DNA of 64,000 bases from Sacculina carcini. Taxonomy: Eukaryota > Arthropoda > Thecostraca > Sacculinidae. The stretch is from the NCBI GenBank assembly GCA_916048095.2, contig OU696584.1, positions 3,614,349-3,678,348 on the forward strand. The letters are read 5' to 3'. The notes under the pieces are model-generated. The model saw only the letters and a list, made by a program, of their open reading frames with translations. It made no database searches and was not told where the DNA came from. Below, in pieces: positions 9,154 to 19,144 of the stretch; position 1 is the first letter of the stretch; every line of letters starts with the position of its first letter. Position numbers and translations under genes: made by a program.

Positions 9154-10370
9154 AAAAAAAACCGCCCGTCGTGCTGTACAATTCTTAAAGTAAAATTCAT
9201 ATTTAATCCATAAAATGAACTGAATACAAATTAAAAATCGAAAAATTTAACCTGTATATACGTTCACCAAAAAAACTCTAAATCTGAATATTTTTATTTT
9301 AAATTTGACAAAATATTATCCCTCAATCCGCCTCATATTTGAACCTGCCCGTCGTGCGGAATAATTCAGAACACAAACACGTAACAAACAATTAAAATTC
9401 TAGCATGTAAACCCGTCCGTCGTGCGGAACAATTCATACTATTAAATTTGTATTCAATTCACAAGAGAAAATAAATATGAATTAATAAAGAAAAAAGTAA
9501 ACCCATAAAAAGTCTAAATTTCTATATTTTTATATTATTTTGACGAAATAGTTTGCCTAAACCGCCTCATATTTAAACCTGCCCGTCGTGCTGAATAATT
9601 CAAAACTCAGACACAAAATAATGAAAAATGACTAAACTTTTTTATCATAATGTTTTAAATATATATTTTTAACTTAACATCACCATCTAGCATTAAAACC
9701 CGCCCGTTGTGCAGAACAATAAATCAAGTAAAATAAATATTGGATTAGTAAAAAACGATTAGAAATTTAACAAGAAAAAGTAAACTCATAAAAAGTCTAA
9801 ATAGAAAAATATAGAAATAGAAAATAGAAAAAAATAGAAAAAAAATAGAAAAAGAAAATAAAAAAAACCAACAGAAAAGTCTAAATATGAATGTTTCATT
9901 TTAGATGTGGCAAAATATTTTCCCTCGATCAGCCTCGTATTTAAACCCGCCCGTCGTGCGGAACTATTAATACAATATAATGAATCAAAAAGCAAAAAGC
10001 TTATCCAATAGAAAAATATATATTTGTAAATTCTTGTTTTAATTATTGACGAAGTTTTTTCCCTCAACACTGCTCAAATTCACACCCGTCCTTCGTGTGT
10101 AGTAATTCAGAAGTGAAACTATCAAAACAATGAAGCTTTCTGTCATCTCTATAATTCCAGATTAATGCTTCCGCTAAAACAGCATATGCATATAGTTGGT
10201 ATTGCATGATATTACAACCCATATCCTTATGCAACTTAAGCGTATGCAACTTTAAATTAAACCAATTAAATTACACAGTAAAATTCAGTAGTTTACTTTG
10301 TTCCCAGTAGCATTTTACCTGCCCGTCGTGCGGAACAATTCATGTGTAAATATTGAGGACAATAAAGCCT

Positions 10371-11560
10371 TTCTATTCAGTATAGTGTAGCATTAATTAA
10401 AATGTACGCAATAAAACCACACGATCCATGCCTGGAGCTAATATGATGCATTCTTAATTGTGATTGGGCTTCAGTGAAATTTAAATCGGTGTATATTCCT
10501 GTGTAATCGTAAGTGCGCATAACAGCTGTCAAATTGGCAATATGTCCTTTTGAATTTACACCGCCGTAACTTCCTTTAGGTACACTTTGGAAAATTAAAT
10601 ATCAGACCGTATTGTAGAAAACAAAGTTTCTAGCACGATGGTATAATTTATTCTAATGTGTGACAAATAGTTACTGAGAAATAGGTAGAAAAATGAATTA
10701 ATTTTATTCGCACCGTGTTCAAGTAAAATTCTGGATTTATATTTGAATTTTGGCAATTTTACACAATTTGTTGATATTTGTTGGGTATACATAAGTGCCC
10801 ATCTTGTAGAACACAAAATTCTCTACACAGTGGTATAATTCGTATGGCTGTGCCATTCCTGGTTTATGAGGAGTATTGACCAAACTATTCACCAAAATAT
10901 TCACGTTTTTCGGTGCTAATTTTGCCTTTTTGACTTTGTCATTTTGACTTCACACCGCCGTAACTTTTGTTAATACACCTTGGAAAATTAACATTTATAC
11001 CGTGCTTTAGAAAAGACAATTTCCAGTATGATGATATAATTGGTTTAGATGTGTGCTATTTAGTTGCTGAGAAATAGAGAAAAAAGTACAGAAAATCGGA
11101 CGCGTGGAGTTTATATAAAATTTTGAATGTAGATTGAAGTTTTGTCATTTTCATATATTTTATATTTAATTTTTGGATATGAATTATAGCCTATCTTGTA
11201 GAACACAAATTTTTCTACACAGTCGTATAATCTGTATAGCTGTACCATTGCTGGTTTATGAGGAGTAGATGGCAGAATATTGACGAAAATTTTCGCATTT
11301 TTCAGGGTTCATTTTGTCTTTTCACCGCTATAAAGTTTTATTGTTTTATTTATAAAATTTTAAATTTAGCCTATCGTGTAGACAACAAAAATTTTCAACG
11401 TAATGGTATAAATTGTTAGCGGGTACACCAAGTGGTTGCCGAGTAGCAGCTTGCAGAAAATGGACCAAGGAGGGTGGGATAGACAAACACACATACGGAC
11501 AGGCAGACAGACAGGCACACAGACGGAGGATCTGTTATATATATATATAGATTAATATAT
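10371..11560 (-). repeat. B-type structured repeat units attached to array 1
   Basis: Diverged units of about 330-400 bp, each carrying TTACACCGCCGTAACTTCC-like, CACTTTGGAAAATTA-like and hairpin segments with GGTATAATT. The block ends with GACAGACAGGCACACAGACG and a short (TA)n, the same end found at other copies of this unit near 22.9 and 38.9 kb. Reverse-complement copies lie at 19.9-21.2 kb and elsewhere. No protein is encoded; frames seen here are chance products of AT-rich repeats. Confidence 0.65.
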
Positions 11561-11809
11561 ATGATTTTTTTCGAAAACCTTGTGGAAAACCTGCAGTATA
11601 GATATTGGATGATAGTTGTTAACAGTGATTACTGAGTTCGATAAAAAATGAGCAATAAACGATCACTATCGCTGGGGTTAAACTTTTTTCGTTTATCGCA
11701 AAGTTTTCTAAAATTATCGCTCGTTCACATATCGCTAGTCCAAAAATGAGGAACGTTAAAGATAAGTTCAAAAGAATTAGAAAAAATTATAAAGTGTACA
11801 CGGCGGCAA
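11561..11809. other. unannotated AT-rich spacer
   Basis: No gene or known element is seen. Several ATCGCT/AGCGAT-like words occur (for example CGATCACTATCGCTGG) but form no clean repeat. Confidence 0.3.
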
Positions 11810-12855
11810 TAGTCACAACAGTCCGCCTGACACGATCATCCCACACACGCACACACCAAAAATACTAGGCTTCACATACGACACACAACTCTCATTCAAA
11901 CAACACACCACCAACATTAAAACTAAAGTCACTCCACGCCTCAACACACTGAAAGCACTCTCACACACAACTTTCTGACACAACAAAGACACTACAACCA
12001 CCATATACAAACAGTACATCCGACCCGTGACAGAATATGCTAGCCCCGCATGGGCTAGCAATCTCGCAACACGCCACACAAACACACTTCAAACACTTCA
12101 AAACATCGCACTCAGAACAATCACAGGATGCACAGCTACCACACCAGTAGCACACCTTCATCACGAAACACCACAGCACACCACAGCACACCTTCATCAC
12201 AAAACCAGCGCACTTCACCACAGCACACCTTCATCACGAAACCAAAATTCTCAAACTGACACACCACCTAGACATGAGAGGCACACAAACACTCAGCAGC
12301 AGCAGTCACCAACACAGCACATCCACTACATCACCTCACAACACAAGACAACACAGACAGAAACATAAAAACAACACCAAGCACACTTTACCACAGACAA
12401 ATTTTCACATCACTTCCACCAGCTCCCCCATGCACATCAATCAAGAAACACATACACACAGAGATCGCACTGAAAGCCATACACTCACTACAACACAATA
12501 CACTCCTACAAAGACACCCACCGGACATACACAAATCAAAAAACACACTCACACGCGAATACAAGGTGCATCTGGCCAGGTTGAGATGCGGTCATCATCC
12601 TGCCCTTCTGTCATATCAGAAAAGGTTGAATGACTCAATCGTGACACCTGTCCAGATTGCCATTCAGCACCACACACCATCACACACATCATGGAACACT
12701 GCACAGCACACACATAACTCAGACACCAACACAAAATAAATTCAGTCAGGGACCTGTGGAACAACCCGGTCGGTGCCGTGTCTTTCTTCAGGAGCTGGAG
12801 GTTCCTCGGCCAGACAACCTGAGGAACAACAACAACAACAACACTCCGCCTGACG
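11810..12855 (+). mobile_element. LINE 3' fragment (end of ORF2)
   Basis: Translation across the region gives the C-terminal part of a non-LTR reverse transcriptase protein: ILGFTYDTQLSFKQH, then VTEYASPAWASNL, LQNIALRTITGCT and HLHHET, followed further on by the Cys/His end CPDC...H..EHC and VRDLWNNPVGA. The element ends with a (AAC)n tail near 12826-12843, a LINE-type simple-repeat tail. It is frame-disrupted, and a segment rich in CACACCTTCATCAC is locally duplicated (12155-12240). The clade is unresolved. Confidence 0.72.
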
Positions 12856-12917
12856 TTTCCAGACCAGTTCAAGCTGATAGTATATATACGGTAGAGACTA
12901 TACCTTTTACAATTTCA

Positions 12918-13035
12918 TTTGTCCCAACTGAAATCAAAGTTGTCCCAACTGAAATCAAAGTTGTCCCAACTGAAATCAAAATTGTCCCAACTGAAATCAA
13001 AGTTGTCCCAATTGAAATCAAAATTGTCCCAGCTA
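12918..13035 (+). repeat. 21-bp minisatellite
   Basis: Five to six copies of a 21-base unit, TTGTCCCAACTGAAATCAAA plus one G or A. Because the period is a multiple of three, all frames stay open (for example VVPTEIK repeated), but there is no sign that it is translated. Confidence 0.9.
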
Positions 13036-13164
13036 GAACCACAATGTATGGTATTGATTTTACATCAAATATCAAAGTTAATTGTTATCAGTACATTTTA
13101 TTGTATTTCACATGAAAAATTTAGCATTAGTCGTAAAACACATATATGTACTACTTACTATGTA

Positions 13165-13957
13165 CCGTATATACTCGCATATAAGCCGAGTTTAGAAGTA
13201 TAAAATACAATGCTGAAATTAGGGGGTCGGCTTATATGCGCATAAAACAAAATGAACACAAGGACAGATACTAATGCCAATTTTCCAGCCACACGTTTTC
13301 ATCGCTATCTGACTCTTTATTTGGTTGTGTGTCACCAGTGGCGAGCCGTAACCAAGCTAGAGCTAGTGATGAAGCCGACGTCACTGGTACACGGTTTGAT
13401 TTCTTAGAAATAACACGCTCAAACAGAGGCAGTCGAAGAGGGAAATCAGAGGCAGCCAATTGGTAGTCTGCGCGTGGGAAGGGGGACGAGGGTCACGTGG
13501 CGTATAGAAGAACAGCAAACCAATGGGGTAAACGTGAGCACGCGGCCACAGAATATAAAAGTGTGCTGAAGTTTGATAGTTGTAGTTGTAAAATTATTTC
13601 TACAATACACCATGTCTAGAGAAAAAAGAAAACGTATGTCCTATACTGCTGACTTCATGCTAAAAGTGATAAAGGTCGCTGAAGAAACAAACAACCTGGA
13701 GGCAGGAAGAAAGTTTGGTGTAGAAGAAAGCAAGATGATCAAGATGTATAATTTCTTCTATTTCTTCTAGTATGTAACATAAAAGTAAGCATTTTACATC
13801 TTTACAGTAACAAATTTCTATGAACCAAAAATATGGAGTAAAATTAGATAAGTTGAGTGTCGGCTTATATGCGGGTTTTTGCAAAAACTGGCCATTTTAA
13901 AGCAGTTTTAGAGGGTCGGCACATATGCGAGGTCGGCTTATATGCGAGTATATACGG
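13165..13957 (+). mobile_element. pogo/Tigger-like DNA transposon, internally deleted
   Basis: Long terminal inverted repeats: the left end begins CCGTATATACTCGCATATAA at 13165 and the right end is its reverse complement finishing at 13957. Both ends are flanked by TA (13163-13164 and 13958-13959), the target duplication of the Tc1/mariner superfamily. Subterminal GTCGGCTTATATGCG words recur inside both ends. The interior holds only the start of a transposase, so the copy of 793 bp is non-autonomous. Confidence 0.85.
13612..13770 (+). pseudogene. pogo-like transposase N-terminus (HTH only)
   Basis: Starts MSREKRKRMSYTADFMLKV and continues KVAEETNNLEAGRKFGVEES, the psq-type helix-turn-helix that begins pogo/Tigger and CENP-B-like transposases and binds the terminal repeats. 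After about 45 residues the similarity stops and the frame ends at 13770. The CENPB-type second HTH and the DDE catalytic domain are absent, consistent with an internal deletion. Confidence 0.8.
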
Positions 13958-14024
13958 TACTATACAATTATATGCTATGGTATATACTACAATTACAATG
14001 CAGGTATGTACCGTATGTACTTAC

Positions 14025-14179
14025 TTTATGAGCGCGTATTCTAGGCTCCTTTCTAGATCTCGGATGGTGGCTTCAGCCTTGCTGATGCGCGCATTTCGTT
14101 GTTCGGCAACCATTTCCAGCGCAGCTTTGAACACGTGTTCTTGTGTTTCTACAAGAAACCTCACAGCTCGTTCGTCCAT
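14025..14179 (-). CDS. candidate first coding exon of a coiled-coil protein, - strand
   Basis: From an ATG at 14179 the - strand reads 51 codons plus two bases, beginning MDERAVRFLVETQEHVFKAA and ending with a heptad-like EATIRDLERSLEYALI. It stops exactly at a strong splice donor, GTAAGT (14024-14019). The composition suggests a coiled coil. Such N-termini occur in invertebrate proteins of LINE ORF1 type as well as in host proteins, so it could be a transposon-derived piece. It lies head-to-head with, and 104 bases from, the first recognised Josephin exon. Confidence 0.35.
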
Positions 14180-14283
14180 GTTCACAGGCAAATCAAGGTC
14201 AATTCACAAAATACAGGATAGACACAACCGTTCACGACTGCAATCACTCAACAACTGTGTGTGTGCGTGTGTTTAATTTTCAG

Positions 14284-14504
14284 TGTCGCCAGTTGTGTGC
14301 CTTACACGCCATCAACAATCTGCTGCAACGGCCAGCCGTCACGCAGCGCCATCTGGACAACATTTGCCGACAACTGGCGCCATCTAGCGGCTGGATGACG
14401 AACCCGCACCGGTCGCCACTTGGCACGGGCAACTATGACGTCAACGTATTGTTGGCAGCTCTGCAGCAACATAATCTCTCGGCACAGTGGTTCGATCGGC
14501 GACG
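14284..14504 (+). CDS. Josd: Josephin deubiquitinase, exon with catalytic cysteine
   Basis: Acceptor TTTAATTTTCAG ends at 14283, and the exon begins CRQLCALHAINNLLQ, matching the Josephin QLCALHALNN motif. The nucleophile is the Cys encoded at 14296-14298. Further on come NPHRSPLGTGNYDVNV and LSAQWFDRR, almost diagnostic of JOSD2-type proteins. The donor is GTGTGT at 14505, leaving phase 2; that choice gives ten residues between the FDRRR and FGF motifs, which by memory is the spacing in the fly protein. The frame continues open past the donor by chance into the hAT/LTR insertion. Confidence 0.88.
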
Positions 14505-14576
14505 GTGTGTTGTGCTGACACTGGTTAACCAGCGCCAGTCTCACGTATTCTCATTGTTTAGACCAGGGATTCTTAA

Positions 14577-14882
14577 TGTAATAAACGCACAGACGCTCAA
14601 CTCGCACAGCAGAGTATCTCCTCCAACCGTCAAACCACAAACACGACTCCTCGCTCACACCGTGACACACACACACACACACACGCACACACACCAAGCC
14701 TCACCCGCCGCAGCAACCAATCAGCAGCGAGCCGGTCACTCGCCGCCGCCGCGGGCATGAACAATTCACGGCGTGTCAGTCATACTAGTACATACATACA
14801 TACATACAAACATAGTACACAACACGAGCACAAACGCGAATAACACACACACACACTAACACTCCATGCACATAACACTACA
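14577..14882 (-). repeat. LTR (3' LTR of the - strand Ty3-type element)
   Basis: 306 bp, TG...CA ends, contains (AC)n and (ACAT)n tracts. Matches 18839-19144 without a difference that I can see. Confidence 0.93.
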
Positions 14883-15053
14883 TGCACACCTGGCTTCAAG
14901 AGCCAACTAAACGTATAAATCTACAATATGCGGTAAAGTGGAAACGCTACACAGACAAACACATGACAATAACAATGACAAATGTGTATCGACTGAACAC
15001 GCACTCACACATGCATACTCACACGCACTCACACAATAGCATGAACATCAATA

Positions 15054-17366
15054 TTAAAATAATTGACGCGGCGCAGGATTGGCCCGTAATAAACGCACAG
15101 CAGAGCGACTAGGCAAGTCATTCGGTTGTTCACTCATCTGCACCGGTTCAACAACTCTTTCAGGCTGAACTGCAGCAGGCGGAACTGTCACGAGAGCCGG
15201 ACGACGCTCTTCTTCCTGCTGCTGCTGCTGCTGCACACCAGGCGGCACACTGACAGCCAGGCGTCGATTGCACGGCCTCAGACTTCTCACGTGACGAGGC
15301 ACTCCGTCGACTTCGACGCTGAGCTGAGAGGTCACACCAGTCACAGTGCCGATGTGTGACCTGGTGTGACAACTTGCACCTCGCTGCCGAACCCACACAA
15401 CATCTCCAAGTTTGAACTTGCAGCGCATAGAAGCGTTGTTAACTTGAGCGTTGCCAGAATGTGGCGGCGTCGGGATTGGCCGCGACCGCACGCGATATTT
15501 ATATATCTGCATGGCAGGCGCGGAACTGTCTGTGCGGCTGTCCTTTGGAGTCATGTTGTACCAATGTACAGCTTCCGATACAGAACAGTTCGACCTAGCA
15601 GCGATTGTTTTGATGGTGCGATGGCTGCGCTCAGCGATGGCATTTCCAGTGGGCTCATATGCGCACCGAAAAATCAAATTGACACCCCATTTTTCGAGCA
15701 TGCTTTTGAAAGCAGCGCTGCGAAACACAGTTGCGTTATCGGCCAGAACTTCCGCTGGTGGACCGCGCTCATAAAAAATGTTCTCCAAGTGCAAGATGAC
15801 ATTCACACTGTCTTGCTGTCTCAGGTGACGCCACAGTGAGAATCGCGACGGGCCACAGTCGATCACAGTGAGGTAATGGTGAAGCCCTGCGTGCGTCACG
15901 TCGATGGCCAGACGATGCCAGTTGCGCTTTACGTGCAGCTTGCCTGCTGCCCACCGCACAGGAGCAGGTTCAACTGACTGGCATGCATCACAATTTCTCA
16001 CCACCGTTTGGGCCATCCTTCTGCTCACACACGGGTCTTTCTTCTTCGAGAAATACAGTGTTCGCCTCACACCAGGGTGACCAGAGGCCTCATGCACGGC
16101 TCGCACGACAGCGAGAGGATCATGCGGTGAAGTACACGGTGCTGCCGCTGCTGCTGCCACTGACACGGCTGCATTAGGTTGCTTTCTCAGCCAGGCGGTG
16201 GGCACACGAGTCAGCTGGTCCGCCAGATTGCAACTTGAGCTGACGAATGCGACGTTAACGTCCAACTGGTACTCTGCCACCAGAGACGTGAGAACAGATA
16301 ACCTCCTGCGAATAAGCATTTCACTGGCGGCTTTTGTTTGAAGTCTCGATTGCCCACTCAATGCGTTGCTTATCCAGTGGAAGACTGTGCGGGAATCAGT
16401 AACTAGACGGAATTTTTTCAGCTTCCAAATAAGCGCCAGGTTCACACCTTTGACAGCAGCGTCGAGTTCCGCCATATTAATATGAGCCGCATCCTCAGTG
16501 CGCAACCAGCATCCGTCTTCAATCACTGACCCGCCGATCTCCAATACCGCACCCATGGCCAATGAACTAGCATCGGTCCAAACAGTGGCGTCTCCATCAA
16601 CCACATCCCAGCGTCCAGTTGCAGGATCAGCATCTTTCACACGGGCCAATATTTCCTCCAGCATTTTGCGGACTTCTCCACCATCACGCAGCTTGTCATC
16701 CCAGCTTGCAGTTGCAGCATTTGCTCGACGCTTGATGTATGCTGCCGCCACACGCAACCAGCCACACACTGGCATGTGCCCTGTCAGCTTGCCACAAACT
16801 GAAAACACGTTCCGCCGTGTGAGAACATCCGGTATGTCACCAACACAGTTGTCACGGCGCCAACGCAGATGACGACCATGGCTGTCCACTCTGACACCAA
16901 GGACACGAGCGCCGTCTCGCAGTCGCTCGGGAGCTTTGCACACGAGGCCGTATTTTTCCAGGTGTGCAACCACCTTGTCCACACCAACGACATTCGCGTT
17001 CACAAGCACATCGTCGATGTAGGAAGACGTACCCTGAAACACGGTCGGGTCCTGTTTCAACACAGTCTCCAGTACGGCTTGCATCACCAATGGGGCGACA
17101 TTGAGACCGAATCCGAGTCTAGTGAGACAAAAACGGCGGCCCTCGAAATTGACGGTTTGAAAAGGCCACAAGTCGGAGCTCACGGCGATTTGCAAGTAAG
17201 CCTTTCTCAAATCGATCAACACCGCACTGCCTCCAACACGTCTCCACAGGCGAATTTTGTCGGCACAAACGTCACTGTTGGCAGTGAATGGATTTATGAA
17301 GTCATTGAGCTCTCTGAAGTCAAGGACTGGCCTGGTTTTTTGCTTATTATTTTGAACGACAGCCAT
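15054..17366 (-). CDS. pol: reverse transcriptase, RNase H, integrase of the Ty3-type element
   Basis: A 770-residue open frame. RT motifs RPVLDFRELNDFI, LIDLRKAYLQI, RLGFGLNVAP and the catalytic SYIDDVLV lie in the first 130 residues; RNase H follows with VWTDASSLAMGAV, MAELDAA and VTDSRT; integrase has an HPGVRR...C..C zinc-binding region (GHPGVRRTLYF, NCDACQS), then the DDE set in AIDVTHAG, ADNATVF and GNAIAERSHR. The C-terminus is a Q/E-rich and proline-rich tail. The domain order is Ty3-like, though the CGKLTGHMPVCGWLR segment between RT and RNase H is unlike well-known Ty3 clades, so the clade is left open. Confidence 0.85.
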   Translation of the reverse strand: MAVVQNNKQKTRPVLDFRELNDFINPFTANSDVCADKIRLWRRVGGSAVLIDLRKAYLQIAVSSDLWPFQTVNFEGRRFCLTRLGFGLNVAPLVMQAVLETVLKQDPTVFQGTSSYIDDVLVNANVVGVDKVVAHLEKYGLVCKAPERLRDGARVLGVRVDSHGRHLRWRRDNCVGDIPDVLTRRNVFSVCGKLTGHMPVCGWLRVAAAYIKRRANAATASWDDKLRDGGEVRKMLEEILARVKDADPATGRWDVVDGDATVWTDASSLAMGAVLEIGGSVIEDGCWLRTEDAAHINMAELDAAVKGVNLALIWKLKKFRLVTDSRTVFHWISNALSGQSRLQTKAASEMLIRRRLSVLTSLVAEYQLDVNVAFVSSSCNLADQLTRVPTAWLRKQPNAAVSVAAAAAAPCTSPHDPLAVVRAVHEASGHPGVRRTLYFSKKKDPCVSRRMAQTVVRNCDACQSVEPAPVRWAAGKLHVKRNWHRLAIDVTHAGLHHYLTVIDCGPSRFSLWRHLRQQDSVNVILHLENIFYERGPPAEVLADNATVFRSAAFKSMLEKWGVNLIFRCAYEPTGNAIAERSHRTIKTIAARSNCSVSEAVHWYNMTPKDSRTDSSAPAMQIYKYRVRSRPIPTPPHSGNAQVNNASMRCKFKLGDVVWVRQRGASCHTRSHIGTVTGVTSQLSVEVDGVPRHVRSLRPCNRRLAVSVPPGVQQQQQQEEERRPALVTVPPAAVQPERVVEPVQMSEQPNDLPSRSAVRLLRANPAPRQLF

Positions 17367-17441
17367 TAGGGGAATTAACGCTTTCGCAGGTCCGTGCTCT
17401 CGTTCATCATATCGTTGCAGCCAGCCACGCTTGATCCAGTC

Positions 17442-18080
17442 CTATACTTCTCTACGGTATTCCATTCGAACACTGGGCTTCATGGCGTATTCACGAACTT
17501 TGTTTTTTAGAGCACCTGGTGGCCGTCCGTCCGCCCATTTCCACGCAGCTGTCCACTGTTTCTTGTCAGCACTGAATTTTGCTGTAAAGTCTTGTCGTTC
17601 AATGACAAGGTCGGTCAGTTTACCCGGCATTGCACCAGAAGCGTCAGCCGCTCCAGCCGTGTACTGAGTTCCTGCTGTCGCGTCACAATGCACACCAAGT
17701 ATCACCTTACCCTCGCCACTGATGCACACACCACCGTAGGACGATATACCATTCATACCCAACACAAATTCAAAATTCAACGGTTTGAAGCTGACAACCA
17801 TGGCTTCAACAAATTTTGGTGAATGAGCAGCACTTTGTAAGCATACCATTGTCCTGCCAAGACTCCTATGCTTGGTGCCGTCCACAGTTACAATAGTGCA
17901 AACATATGGTTCCCATGAACCACAGCACGACTGATGAATTATACACTTGGAACAGCCTGAGTCGACGAGTACAAATTTCTCACAATCATTTACTCGCATG
18001 AGTGTCGTGGGTAACGCGTCATTGGCAAACGAGAAGACGCCGACGCTCACGCGTCTTCTCGCTGTCCGTTTCCCGAACAT
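17442..18080 (-). CDS. protease region of the Ty3-type element
   Basis: A 212-residue frame after gag that contains FVLVDSGCSKCIIHQS, the retropepsin active-site pattern D-[ST]-G followed by a hydrophobic beta strand, and a later VLGMNGISSYGG region as in pepsin-like retroviral proteases. It overlaps the gag end slightly, an arrangement LTR elements commonly bridge by frameshifting. Confidence 0.7.
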   Translation of the reverse strand: MFGKRTARRRVSVGVFSFANDALPTTLMRVNDCEKFVLVDSGCSKCIIHQSCCGSWEPYVCTIVTVDGTKHRSLGRTMVCLQSAAHSPKFVEAMVVSFKPLNFEFVLGMNGISSYGGVCISGEGKVILGVHCDATAGTQYTAGAADASGAMPGKLTDLVIERQDFTAKFSADKKQWTAAWKWADGRPPGALKNKVREYAMKPSVRMEYRREV

Positions 18081-18823
18081 TGTGCAGCAAAATGTCCTTT
18101 AACGCCACATTTAAAGCAGTAAACATTTCTCGGCTTATGACGGCTATTATAACGCGTATTTGACTTGTGGCTTTTCTCACTCAACTGATTGCACGTTTGT
18201 GCGCATTTGAATGACTGTTCTTTGGTAGCATTGACACAGGAACAACTGCCACAATGGCGGTCACTCGTCACTGAGGTGGAACAAGACATACCTGCAATGG
18301 CGGCCTCTTCGTCAGCCAATATTCCGCGAGCGCTCTCCACCAGCTGAGACACGGTCATTTCTGATATTCGAGCGTTGGCACGGAGTGTTCGACGCACGTA
18401 GTCGGGCAGACCGTGGACGAAAGCGCTGTTTATCGCTGCTTCCTGCAGTCCACCAGCGAGCTGAGCGAGTCGTTTTATATCCGCAAGATACGCGTCAACC
18501 GGTTCTCTAGACTGTAGCCGACGCGTCACCAGCTGATCATAAGCAGAAAAAGAATCGACCTCGAACGCCTTCACCAACGCTCGCTGAACTTGATCCACAT
18601 CAAGTTTGCTTTGATCCGAAAGCTGGTCATACACTCGGTATGCATTTCCTGTGAGTCGAAGTGGGATGACGGCAGCAACAAACGAAACGTTGTACAATCT
18701 GCATATCCAATGCAACTTGCTGAACCATTCAGACACGGAGCAATCATCATTGCCTCTGAACTCCGGAATAAGTTTGATGTCAAACGCCATCGCACCAGGA
18801 GCAACACTCTCAGACTTGGACAT
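18047..18823 (-). CDS. gag of the Ty3-type element
   Basis: The likely start is the ATG at 18823 (MSKSESVAPGAMAFDIKL); the frame also runs back into the LTR by chance. It carries a Ty3-type capsid region (IPEFRGNDDCSVSEWFSKL, VDAYLADIKRLAQLAGG) and a CCHC zinc knuckle CFKCGVKGHFAAQC near its end, which binds element RNA in virus-like particles. Confidence 0.82.
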   Translation of the reverse strand: MSKSESVAPGAMAFDIKLIPEFRGNDDCSVSEWFSKLHWICRLYNVSFVAAVIPLRLTGNAYRVYDQLSDQSKLDVDQVQRALVKAFEVDSFSAYDQLVTRRLQSREPVDAYLADIKRLAQLAGGLQEAAINSAFVHGLPDYVRRTLRANARISEMTVSQLVESARGILADEEAAIAGMSCSTSVTSDRHCGSCSCVNATKEQSFKCAQTCNQLSEKSHKSNTRYNSRHKPRNVYCFKCGVKGHFAAQCSGNGQREDA

Positions 18824-18838
18824 TATGCCGAAATAGCT

Positions 18839-19144
18839 TGTAATAAACGCACAGACGCTCAACTCGCACAGCAGAGTATCTCCTCCAACCGTCAAACCAC
18901 AAACACGACTCCTCGCTCACACCGTGACACACACACACACACACACGCACACACACCAAGCCTCACCCGCCGCAGCAACCAATCAGCAGCGAGCCGGTCA
19001 CTCGCCGCCGCCGCGGGCATGAACAATTCACGGCGTGTCAGTCATACTAGTACATACATACATACATACAAACATAGTACACAACACGAGCACAAACGCG
19101 AATAACACACACACACACTAACACTCCATGCACATAACACTACA
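18839..19144 (-). repeat. LTR (5' LTR of the - strand Ty3-type element)
   Basis: 306 bp, partner of 14577-14882, followed by the target duplication CTTAA. Confidence 0.93.

Larger units (their letters stand above)
8342..10370 (-). repeat. hairpin-repeat array 1 (about ten modules, one orientation)
   Basis: Ten copies of a GC-rich motif close to CCCGCCCGTCGTGCGGAA (near 8348, 8515, 9163, 9346, 9413, 9580, 9699, 9946, 10086 and 10319) punctuate AT-rich modules of about 70-250 bp. On the - strand each module reads toward TTCCGCACGACGGGCGGG followed by TTTAAAT or TTTTAATGCTAG. The palindrome CCGC...GCGG can form a hairpin. Modules share lines such as TTGACAAAATATTTTCCCTC, so they are diverged tandem copies. 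A (TA)n tract and a SINE interrupt the array. Strand is given for the direction in which the CTAG end is the 3' end. Confidence 0.75.
14577..19144 (-). mobile_element. LTR retrotransposon (Ty3-type), - strand, whole-looking and young
   Basis: Both LTRs (306 bp each, 14577-14882 and 18839-19144) start TGTAATAAACG and end ACTACA, and look identical by eye. The insertion is flanked by the 5-base duplication CTTAA (14572-14576 and 19145-19149). Reading leftward the element has gag with a zinc knuckle, a protease, then reverse transcriptase, RNase H and integrase in Ty3 order. It landed 13 bases inside the left end of a hAT element. The gag start is only about 15 bases from the 5' LTR and no classic TGG-type primer site is evident. 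It looks essentially whole, with at most one or two breaks, and is recent because of the LTR identity. Confidence 0.9.

Noticed and set aside
8346-10340. Regularly spaced palindromes considered as a CRISPR-like array or integron attC cassettes
   Set aside because: Spacers are repetitive and related to each other, the host is a eukaryote, and the motifs are dispersed in both orientations as transposon ends are.
14143-14760. 205-residue ORF containing the first Josephin exon
   Set aside because: The part before 14284 is intron or opposite-strand sequence and the part after 14504 runs into the hAT end and LTR; the splice sites fit the family better.
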